Source: HXMU1420-13 sp024742815 (GTDB taxonomy: Bacteria; Bacteroidota; Rhodothermia; Balneolales; Balneolaceae). Taken from it: a stretch of 64,000 nucleotides of DNA. The stretch covers positions 124,001 through 188,000 of the forward strand of contig JANSXX010000006.1 in NCBI GenBank assembly GCA_024742815.1, written 5' to 3'. The notes below the pieces were generated by a model. It searched no databases and had not been told where the DNA came from. It worked only from the letters and a program-made list of their open reading frames with translations. Of this stretch, positions 55,812 through 62,798 are shown piece by piece. The position numbers and the translations under genes are program-made. The number at the start of each line of letters is the position of its first letter. Position 1 is the stretch's first letter.

Positions 55812-57185
55812 ATGATTGTAGTACCACTTGGCATTGCATCCGCCACACCAACAGCAATACGACATTTACCCGCTGTAGCACTCTGGAGAGAAGGTAGCGT
55901 TTACTTATTTGATTGTGGTGAAAACGCACAAATGAGAATGCTTCAGGCAGGATTAAAACGCTCAAAAATCGACAGTATCTTTATTTCACATTTTGATGTA
56001 GATCACTATTCAGGTTTAATGGGACTCATCTCAACTTTGCAGCTTCAACGGCGAGATCGTGTGCTGAACATTGTAGGTCCTAAGGGAATAAAAGAATACG
56101 TTGAGTGGAACCTCAACTTTTCGGGTGTAACCTTAAGTTTTGATGTAAACTTTGTAGAGGTTGAAGAAGATATAGAAGAACAACGTGTAATCGATGGCAA
56201 TGATTTTTACGTAGAAGCTCGTCCATTAAAACACAAGAGATTTTGTCTAGGCTTCCGATTTCAAGAAAAAGACAAACCCGGTAAAGTAGATGCAGAAAAA
56301 GCACAAGCTCTAGGAATTACGGAAGACGATCAGTTTAAAGAGCTAAAAGCCGGTAACACCATTACTTTGGAGGATGGAACTACAGTAGAAAGCTATGAAA
56401 TTGTAGGGCATCCGCGTCCAGGCGATAGCTTTGCATACATTTCTGATACTGAATATTGCCCTAATTCTGTGAAGCTTGCTATGAATACCAATATTCTATA
56501 TCACGAAGCAACCTTCAGCAATCAGTTGGCAGATAAAGCAAGAGAAACCGGACATTCTACTGCAGCTGATGCAGCTCGCGTGGCTACTGAAGCTCAAACT
56601 AAATTATTGGTATTGGGGCATTTCTCAGCCAGATATACCAACTTGCACGTGTTACTGAAAGAAGCGCGTGATGGATTCTACCCAACATGGCTTGCTAATG
56701 AATTACGTCCAATTTTTACCGATCCTACACACGAACGTGGTATTGTTGAAGTAAAAGTTGAACTCAAAGATTTAACGAAACCAGACCAAAGTAACCACCG
56801 CGGCGGTGGAGGCGGTAGAGGTCGTTCTCACGGACGTGATAACCGTGGTGGAGGCGGAAACAGAAACTTCCGATCAAGAAAACCACGAGGAAGAGATGAT
56901 CGCGGTGGTGGCGGAGGATACCGCAGTCGAGGCGGTGGAGGAGGCCGCTACGATAACAATCGTGGTGGAGGTTATGATAACAATCGTGGAGATCGATACA
57001 GTGGTGGACGAAGCGACTATAATCGCAACGACCGCAATGACCGTGGTAACAGCGGAGATCGAAGATATAGCAGCGGTGGAGGTAATAAATATTACACCCG
57101 CAACAATGACGATCAAGGCAAAGAAGAAATGCCAAAACGTTCAATTAGTCCACGTACTTCTTACGACGATTTCGATCGTTTCTAA
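55812..57185 (+). CDS. rnz: Ribonuclease Z with RGG-rich C-terminal tail and HxDxDH metal motif
   Basis: RNase Z (ElaC) cuts the 3' trailer from tRNA precursors. The metallo-beta-lactamase core (about 1-320) has FDCGENAQMRML, the flexible-arm region with LGITEDDQFKELKAGN, ISDTEYC, GHSTAADAARVA and LGHFSARY, all family marks. Two oddities stand out. The main metal motif is SHFDVDHYSGL (His60, Asp62, Asp64, His65) instead of HxHxDH, so a zinc-ligand His is replaced by Asp. A tail of about 125 residues (about 333-457) is rich in RGG, GGGG, RYDNN and DR motifs, as in RNA-binding proteins and DEAD-box helicases. It may strengthen RNA contact or drive condensate-like assembly; that is inference. 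The gene sits between two ABC exporter genes, 9 bases before the second. Confidence 0.9.
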   Translation: MIVVPLGIASATPTAIRHLPAVALWREGSVYLFDCGENAQMRMLQAGLKRSKIDSIFISHFDVDHYSGLMGLISTLQLQRRDRVLNIVGPKGIKEYVEWNLNFSGVTLSFDVNFVEVEEDIEEQRVIDGNDFYVEARPLKHKRFCLGFRFQEKDKPGKVDAEKAQALGITEDDQFKELKAGNTITLEDGTTVESYEIVGHPRPGDSFAYISDTEYCPNSVKLAMNTNILYHEATFSNQLADKARETGHSTAADAARVATEAQTKLLVLGHFSARYTNLHVLLKEARDGFYPTWLANELRPIFTDPTHERGIVEVKVELKDLTKPDQSNHRGGGGGRGRSHGRDNRGGGGNRNFRSRKPRGRDDRGGGGGYRSRGGGGGRYDNNRGGGYDNNRGDRYSGGRSDYNRNDRNDRGNSGDRRYSSGGGNKYYTRNNDDQGKEEMPKRSISPRTSYDDFDRF

Positions 57186-57194
57186 ACCATTTAC

Positions 57195-59003
57195 ATGAGT
57201 AAAAAGGATTCATCTAAAGCCGTTGACAGAACTCTGATCAAACGGCTTTACTTTTTTGTGCAACCGTACCGCTATTTTGTGTTATTAGCTGTGGTACTCA
57301 CACTTTCTGCATCCTTTTTAGGTACTATTCGGCCTAAACTTACACAGGTAGCCATTGATGATTACATCGCAGTAGATGACTTTGAAGGACTCTTCAATAT
57401 TATTTTACTCTTATTTGGTGCTCTAATCGGTGAATTCCTTTTACAGATGAGTACTACTTACTTAACGCGATGGTTTGGTCAGGGCACTTTATTTTCGTTA
57501 CGTAATGCAATATTTAAGAAGATTCAATCACTGCATGTTCAGTTTTATGATAAGAATCCGATAGGTCGACTTATCACCAGATCAACAAGTGACGTAGAAG
57601 CACTCAGTGAGCTGCTTTCAGATGGAGTGGTTGCTATAATTGGTGATCTTTTTAGGATCATCTTTATTCTTTATTTCATGTTCAGCATGAACTGGGAGCT
57701 TAGCATAGTTACCATTGCAGTACTCCCAATTTTATTCTACGCCACATTCTGGTTTAAAGAAAAAGTACGCGTGGCTTTTCTGAATGTTCGTGATCAGATT
57801 TCGAATTTGAACTCTTTTGTTCAGGAGCACATTAATGGGATGGATATTGTGCAGTTGTTTAATCGAGAGAAAAAACAACAAGAAAAATTCAACAAGATAA
57901 ATGAGCAACACAAAGAAGCTCACGTTGAAACCATCTTTTACTTTTCGATTTTCTGGCCCTTAGTTGAAGTATTTTCCAGTTTTGCCATGGCCTTGATCGT
58001 TTGGTATGGTGGTGGGCGTGCCATGATGGGAGGAGTAACTTTTGGAGTCTTACTCGCTTTTATTCAATACGCACGGCAGTTTTTTATGCCCATTCGCGGA
58101 TTATCTGAAAAGTTTAACACGCTACAATCTGCACTTGCTTCTTCTGAACGTATTTTTAATGTGATGGATACGGACACCGATATAAAGGAAGTTGATCAGC
58201 CAAAGCGAATTGAGCATCCGAAAGGAGAAATCCGATTCGAAAATGTTTGGTTTAAGTACAATGATGGAGAAGATTGGGTGCTGCGTGATGTTTCTTTCAC
58301 GGCAAGGCCGGGTGAGAACATTGCCATTGTAGGCGCTACCGGAGCAGGTAAAACAACGATTATAAATCTACTTCTTCGCTTTTATGAGATTCAAAAAGGG
58401 GCTATTAAACTTGATGGGGTAGATATCAAAGAACTGGCGTTAACCGATTTAAGATATTATTTCAGTTTAGTGTTACAGGATCATACACTGTTTACGGGTT
58501 CTATTTTAGATAACATTACACTGGGAGAAGAAGGCATCTCCAGAGAGCAGGTAATTGCAGCAGCCCATCAGGTTGAAGCCCATCGCTTTATCGAAAAACT
58601 GCCCGGTAAATACGATTATGTGCTTAAAGAACAAGGGAAATCTTTGTCGATGGGACAAAAACAATTGATCTGTTTCGTTCGGGCTATGGTATTTGATCCT
58701 AAAATTCTGGTGTTGGACGAAGCCACCTCCAGTGTGGATTCCGAAACGGAAAGTCTGGTGACCAAAGCCAGCGCCAAAATGATGAAAGGTCGCACTTCCA
58801 TAGTAATCGCCCATCGATTATCCACTATTCAACATGCCGATACCATTTTAGTAATGCACCGTGGAGAAATCAGAGAGAAGGGTGCACATGCAGAGCTCAT
58901 CCAACAAGAAAACGGCATCTACAAAAAATTGTATGAGTTGCAGTATAAAGAGCAGGTGCTATCTAATACTGAAGAAAACGCCGAAGATTCTATAAAAAAC
59001 TAA
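57195..59003 (+). CDS. ABC exporter half-transporter with canonical Walker B (BmrD/TM288-like)
   Basis: This is a 602-aa type IV ABC exporter half: membrane domain about 20-320, ATPase domain about 345-590. Walker A is GATGAGKTT and Walker B is LVLDEATSSVD with catalytic Glu509. The signature reads LSMGQKQL, deviating from LSGGQ at the third position. In heterodimeric exporters the degenerate site pairs a Walker B Asp from one subunit with a weakened signature from the other, which is exactly what this protein and the 597-aa half at 53952 would supply. It starts 9 bases after the rnz stop. Its 3' end overlaps the convergent SLOG gene by 4 bases. Confidence 0.9.
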   Translation: MSKKDSSKAVDRTLIKRLYFFVQPYRYFVLLAVVLTLSASFLGTIRPKLTQVAIDDYIAVDDFEGLFNIILLLFGALIGEFLLQMSTTYLTRWFGQGTLFSLRNAIFKKIQSLHVQFYDKNPIGRLITRSTSDVEALSELLSDGVVAIIGDLFRIIFILYFMFSMNWELSIVTIAVLPILFYATFWFKEKVRVAFLNVRDQISNLNSFVQEHINGMDIVQLFNREKKQQEKFNKINEQHKEAHVETIFYFSIFWPLVEVFSSFAMALIVWYGGGRAMMGGVTFGVLLAFIQYARQFFMPIRGLSEKFNTLQSALASSERIFNVMDTDTDIKEVDQPKRIEHPKGEIRFENVWFKYNDGEDWVLRDVSFTARPGENIAIVGATGAGKTTIINLLLRFYEIQKGAIKLDGVDIKELALTDLRYYFSLVLQDHTLFTGSILDNITLGEEGISREQVIAAAHQVEAHRFIEKLPGKYDYVLKEQGKSLSMGQKQLICFVRAMVFDPKILVLDEATSSVDSETESLVTKASAKMMKGRTSIVIAHRLSTIQHADTILVMHRGEIREKGAHAELIQQENGIYKKLYELQYKEQVLSNTEENAEDSIKN

Positions 59004-59518
59004 AGTCTTTGATTTGTTTTAAGGTATTCACTTAGTAAGTCATATACCCGACTATATATTCCAGGCGAATTCCCCTCGCTAGGCCCACCAACATTTAAAA
59101 CCTCGATGTTGTTTGCGGAAATCCACTTAGAAGCTTCAGTCACACTAATTTTTTTATTGAGATAAACTACCAAATAGGGTTTGCCAAGTCTCTTCGCTGT
59201 TTCTATGGACAACTCTGTGCCTGGTTCATGAGCTTGCCAAATGTTGTCACTATGTAACTTTGTGCCTTCTTGGAATACCAACAACCCATCTGCATCTCTC
59301 ACATTCCAAATGGTGCGTTGTGAACGAGGAATTTCTGGTGCGTCAACATCTTTTTCTTCGGGAGTCTCAGTCAGATTGAATCTCTCAGGAATAGCTCCAT
59401 CTTCACAAATTCTACCGGGAGGGCACCATCCACCGTGCTCCAATCCTCGATCGATGGCAGCTTGTAGTGCGGCCTGATCGACTCCTGTTTGTCCACCAGC
59501 GATTATTTTCTTAAGCAT
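59000..59518 (-). CDS. SLOG-superfamily protein, YpsA-like (putative molybdenum carrier family)
   Basis: This 172-aa protein belongs to the family annotated as putative molybdenum carrier, related to YpsA and the SLOG Rossmann-type nucleotide-binding superfamily. The signature GGQTGVDQAAL at the N terminus and GGWCPPGRICEDGAIPERFNLTET are diagnostic, followed by WNVRDADGLLVF. The function is unproven; SLOG proteins are thought to bind nucleotide-derived ligands, and the molybdenum name comes from a distant carrier protein. It overlaps the end of btaB by 16 bases and so is probably the third gene of the btaA-btaB operon. Confidence 0.82.
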   Translation of the reverse strand: MLKKIIAGGQTGVDQAALQAAIDRGLEHGGWCPPGRICEDGAIPERFNLTETPEEKDVDAPEIPRSQRTIWNVRDADGLLVFQEGTKLHSDNIWQAHEPGTELSIETAKRLGKPYLVVYLNKKISVTEASKWISANNIEVLNVGGPSEGNSPGIYSRVYDLLSEYLKTNQRL

Positions 59519-60102
59519 GCTTTTATGGTTGAATAGCTATACAGTCCACCGAAAGCCTTTCGTGTTTCTTTCTCATGAATATAAAAGTGGTACTCAATTT
59601 TCTGAAAAAGCTGATGGTTAAAATGAACATGATTTTTTGCCATCCAGTCGGAGAACCATGTATAGGGCGTTTCGTCAAAATCAACAACCAAGAGTTTTCC
59701 ATTAGGCGTTAAATGTCGAGTAATAGCCTTCAGAATTTGCTCTAAATCTTCCACCATAGACAGGGAATACGATGCGGTAATCAGATCAAATGTGTTGGTT
59801 TGAAAAGAGTCGATCGAATAATCCTCGTTAAACCATTGAACTCCGTATAGATTTTTCTGATTAGCCTTATGAAGCATTTCCGGGGATGGATCGATTGCTG
59901 AAATCGAACGTTCGGGGTAGGAGGTATGCAAAATGGAGGTAATTTTTCCCGTGCCGCATCCTAGATCTAAAATTCGTGAACCGGATGGAAGCTTAGGGAA
60001 ATAGTTATAGATCTGATTTCGTCCGAATAGAAAACCCCATCTAGTAATATCATAAATAGGTGCGTGTAGTTTGTAATATTCTAGAAGTGTTGTTGGAATC
60101 AT
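59503..60102 (-). CDS. btaB: SAM-dependent methyltransferase, probable BtaB of betaine-lipid synthesis
   Basis: A 199-aa class I methyltransferase with the SAM-binding motif ILDLGCGTGKIT, the acidic strand-2 end in SAIDPSPEML, and FDLITASYSLSMVED. In betaine-lipid producers, BtaB adds three methyl groups to diacylglyceryl-homoserine to give DGTS. The start used is the ATG at 60102, which overlaps the btaA stop by 4 bases (ATGA). A longer frame from 60162 would run 64 bases into btaA. The sequence alone shows only a methyltransferase; the BtaB role is inferred from coupling to the BtaA-like gene. A related lipid N-methyltransferase role is the main alternative. Confidence 0.78.
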   Translation of the reverse strand: MIPTTLLEYYKLHAPIYDITRWGFLFGRNQIYNYFPKLPSGSRILDLGCGTGKITSILHTSYPERSISAIDPSPEMLHKANQKNLYGVQWFNEDYSIDSFQTNTFDLITASYSLSMVEDLEQILKAITRHLTPNGKLLVVDFDETPYTWFSDWMAKNHVHFNHQLFQKIEYHFYIHEKETRKAFGGLYSYSTIKACLRK

Positions 60103-61223
60103 TCTATAACTCCTAAATAGGTCCCGGTGTAGGTGCCAACTCTGTCGTTTAGTTTCAACCAATCCAGATCTACTTGATCGATTTTACATCGCTTTAGAAC
60201 AAACTCCGGTAGAAATGTTAAATCATCAAAAGCTGTACGGAAAAGTACTCTAGCACCGGGTTCAGCTCGCTCAAAAATCAATTCCCATTCTTTGGATAAA
60301 TCTTTAGTTGAATGTCCCGCCATCCAGTCCATGTGATCGAGCAATACAAAATGGGTGAATTTCTCCTGAGTATTACTCAAATGGTCAGAAAATGAAGCGG
60401 TAGTAAACTCAATGTTTTGCGAGCGACTGCGAAGTTTTTCGAAATTTTCTTCGCGAAGATAATCCAATGTTGGTTCCTTTAAAGACGGTAATTGCAAATA
60501 TCTGCCCCAATATGGATTTCCTGAAGCTTGTTGATCTACAAATATTTGCCGTAGAACTTTTCGCATAAAATGATTGATATCACCTACTGCATTTCGTTGC
60601 ACTGCCGGAATTCCCGCAAGACTTAGTACTGCGTTTCTATGCCACATTTTAGATTCAAAACCGGACCATAATTCTGATTCAATTGTATTGAAAAGTTCAT
60701 CGCGTTCAATTACTTCATCAGAACAGCTTACTTGAATAATGATATCTCTTAACGATTTACGATCGATAATAGAGTTCATAAATCGGGCAAATATTCCGCT
60801 ACCACCTTCAAAATAAAATCCACGACGTTTAGGTGAAAAATAGTGAATGTGTGAATCCCAATAATCTCTAGTGGATTGTGATAATAAATCCCTTACAGAT
60901 TGATAAATACTTTGGTAATTCTCGGATCTCCCATCCCAGAAAAAGTCAGCGAAATCTTGATAATCGCAGTGTTGAAGCATCTGAAGTTTCAATTCTAACA
61001 GAGCCGTTTGCTTTGGGTTAATATCAACGCTTTGAATGATTTTCGGGTTATCTAGCAGGTAGGAAAGAGCATTACACCCGGCAGAGCTAATCATCATGAT
61101 TTTACTCTGTTCATTAATGTCTAGCAACTCCCGATCAACGGAAACATCTTCCCAGCACATATTGTAAACGAGATAGTTTTGGTGTATAAACCGGAACCAA
61201 AAATAGGAAGGGTTAAAACGCAA
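60099..61223 (-). CDS. btaA: BtaA-like S-adenosylmethionine:diacylglycerol 3-amino-3-carboxypropyltransferase (DUF3419)
   Basis: BtaA moves the aminocarboxypropyl group of SAM onto diacylglycerol, the first step in making the phosphorus-free betaine lipid DGTS. The 374-aa protein shows the DUF3419 marks: YNMCWEDVSVDRELL near the N terminus, a SAM-binding-like MMISSAGCNALSYLL, SVDINPKQTALLELK, and near the C terminus LLDHMDWM and ARVLFRTAFDD. It starts at TTG 61223, since no in-frame ATG precedes the conserved N terminus. It leads a minus-strand operon with btaB and the SLOG gene and shares a 95-base divergent promoter region with the DUF883-like gene. I saw no Pho-box-like repeat there. Confidence 0.85.
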   Translation of the reverse strand: MRFNPSYFWFRFIHQNYLVYNMCWEDVSVDRELLDINEQSKIMMISSAGCNALSYLLDNPKIIQSVDINPKQTALLELKLQMLQHCDYQDFADFFWDGRSENYQSIYQSVRDLLSQSTRDYWDSHIHYFSPKRRGFYFEGGSGIFARFMNSIIDRKSLRDIIIQVSCSDEVIERDELFNTIESELWSGFESKMWHRNAVLSLAGIPAVQRNAVGDINHFMRKVLRQIFVDQQASGNPYWGRYLQLPSLKEPTLDYLREENFEKLRSRSQNIEFTTASFSDHLSNTQEKFTHFVLLDHMDWMAGHSTKDLSKEWELIFERAEPGARVLFRTAFDDLTFLPEFVLKRCKIDQVDLDWLKLNDRVGTYTGTYLGVIE

Positions 61224-61318
61224 AAATCTAGGTGTTTGAAGCTTTCTAAGATGAAATAAACTTACAAACTATTTCGGATCATATTTGTATTTTCAGATCA
61301 AACTAAAAAAGGATTATC

Positions 61319-61588
61319 ATGGCAGAATCGAAAAAAATAGACGACGTTCAAAAGAAAATTGGTCGAGCAGTTGCAGAAACCTCTGAAGTGATTCAAGAGA
61401 AAGTAGAAATGAAATACGACGATGTAATCGACCGCTTAAAGGACGAAAGAGAGTGGATCGAACGTGAACTAAGGCATGAATACCGAAATGCTCGCCGCTA
61501 TGTACGAGCTAACCCGGAAAAAGGAGTTGGGTTCGCCTTAGCGGCAGGAATCGTAATCGGAATTCTACTCGGCCGATCCTCTAAATAA
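61319..61588 (+). CDS. Small DUF883/YqjD-like membrane protein
   Basis: This 89-aa protein has a charged helical N-terminal part (about 1-60, rich in Lys and Glu, with RDERE/DEREWIERELRHEY-like coiled-coil character) and a single C-terminal membrane helix (about 67-85, GVGFALAAGIVIGILLGR). This is the layout of ElaB/YqjD/DUF883 proteins, which in E. coli sit in the inner membrane and bind ribosomes in stationary phase. The family match is by architecture and the N-P-E-K-G-VGFALAAG motif. A good AAGGAT ribosome-binding site lies 7 bases before the ATG. Confidence 0.75.
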   Translation: MAESKKIDDVQKKIGRAVAETSEVIQEKVEMKYDDVIDRLKDEREWIERELRHEYRNARRYVRANPEKGVGFALAAGIVIGILLGRSSK

Positions 61589-61672
61589 TTAATCGAAACA
61601 TATTTAATCAACGAAGTACGAAGGTACTGAGTTGAAATTTTTCATTTTTCACTTCACATTTTTAATTAATAA

Positions 61673-62792
61673 ATGGCTATAAATAAGGATCATCTACAGG
61701 AAAACTTCGAGCGTTTGGACGCGCTCAGGGGGTATCTTTGACTACGATAAACGAAAAGTTCGTGTAATTGAATTAACTGAACGCACTCAAAACCCTGAGT
61801 TTTGGAACGACCCCGATAACGCTCGAGTGGTTATGCAGGAGCTAGACAATGAGAAAAGTTTGGTAAAAGCATGGGACGATTTGGATGCAGTGCGCGAGAG
61901 CATCAACGTGTTTCTGGAATTTCAGGAAATGGGTGAAGATGTTGAAGACGAACTGGATGCAGAATATGAAAAACTGCTGAAAGGATTAGAATCCCTGGAG
62001 TTGCGCAACATGCTGAAAGGCTCGGATGATCATCGCGATGCAGTGGTAACTTTTAATCCAGGTGCGGGTGGTACCGAAAGTCAGGATTGGGGGCAGATGC
62101 TATACCGTATGTACACTCGCTGGGCTGATCGTAATGATTTTAAGGTGTCGGTGATTGATTATCAGGATGGAGATGTAGCCGGTATAAAAAGTGCCACCAT
62201 AGAAGTTCAGGGAACCAATGCTTACGGGTTTTTAAAAGCTGAAAGTGGAGTGCACCGTCTGGTTCGTGTTTCTCCTTTCGATAGTAACGCCCGACGCCAT
62301 ACTTCTTTTTGTTCGGTTTTTGTGTCTCCGTTAATCGATGATACCATCGAAGTAGACATCAATGAGAGCGATGTGGAATTGCAGCGCTTTCACTCAAGTG
62401 GGGCCGGCGGACAGAACGTAAACAAGGTAGAAACCGGAGTTAGACTTATCTGGACCGGTACACTTTCTGATGGTACAGAAAAACGTGTGGTGGCTGAATG
62501 TCAACAAGAACGTTCTCAGCTTCAAAATCGCGAGAAAGCGATGGTGTTGCTGAAGTCTAGAATTTATGAGCATGAGAAGGAAATTCAGGAAGCCGAGAAA
62601 GCCCGACTTGAAGGCTCAAAAGGCAAAAATGAATGGGGATCGCAAATTCGCAGTTACGTGTTCGATGATCAACGCGTGAAAGACCATCGAACAAACCACG
62701 AAACCTCCAATGTGAGTGCGGTTATGGATGGTGATTTAGATGATTTTATAAAAGCGTATCTATTGATGATTTCCACGGAAGAACAAGAATAA
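61673..62792 (+). CDS. prfB: Peptide chain release factor 2 (programmed +1 frameshift)
   Basis: RF2 ends translation at UGA and UAA. Decoding begins at ATG 61673 and runs 22 codons to CTT, where an in-frame TGA (61739-61741) is bypassed by a +1 shift. The frame then continues from GAC at 61740 to the stop at 62792, about 372 aa in total (E. coli 365). The main part has the recognition tripeptide SPF in RVSPFDSNARRH and the catalytic GGQ in SSGAGGQNVNK. Starting at the internal ATG 61827 would cut off the N-terminal domain. The in-frame UGA gives autoregulation: low RF2 favours the shift. nadB follows 6 bases later. Confidence 0.96.
61727..61742 (+). promoter_or_regulatory. RF2 programmed +1 frameshift site
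   Basis: The segment reads AGG GGG TAT CTT TGA C: an internal Shine-Dalgarno-like AGGGGG three bases before the slippery CTT codon, then the poor-context stop TGAC. This is the same as the E. coli prfB site. After the shift the frame reads GAC TAC GAT. Confidence 0.97.
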
Positions 62793-62798
62793 AAGTGT

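Noticed and set aside
56764..57198. Long open frames in other frames and on the minus strand over the RNase Z tail
   Set aside because: They arise from the low-complexity Gly/Arg codons, have Val/Ile/Thr/Glu-repeat or Cys/His/Tyr-repeat products with no family resemblance, and the tail itself continues the rnz frame without a break.
60103..60162. Longer btaB start
   Set aside because: It would overlap btaA by 64 bases; the ATG at 60102 gives a standard ATGA coupling and a normal methyltransferase N terminus.
61827..62792. prfB starting at the internal ATG 61827
   Set aside because: It lacks the RF2 N-terminal domain, and an exact programmed frameshift site lies just upstream in the right frames.
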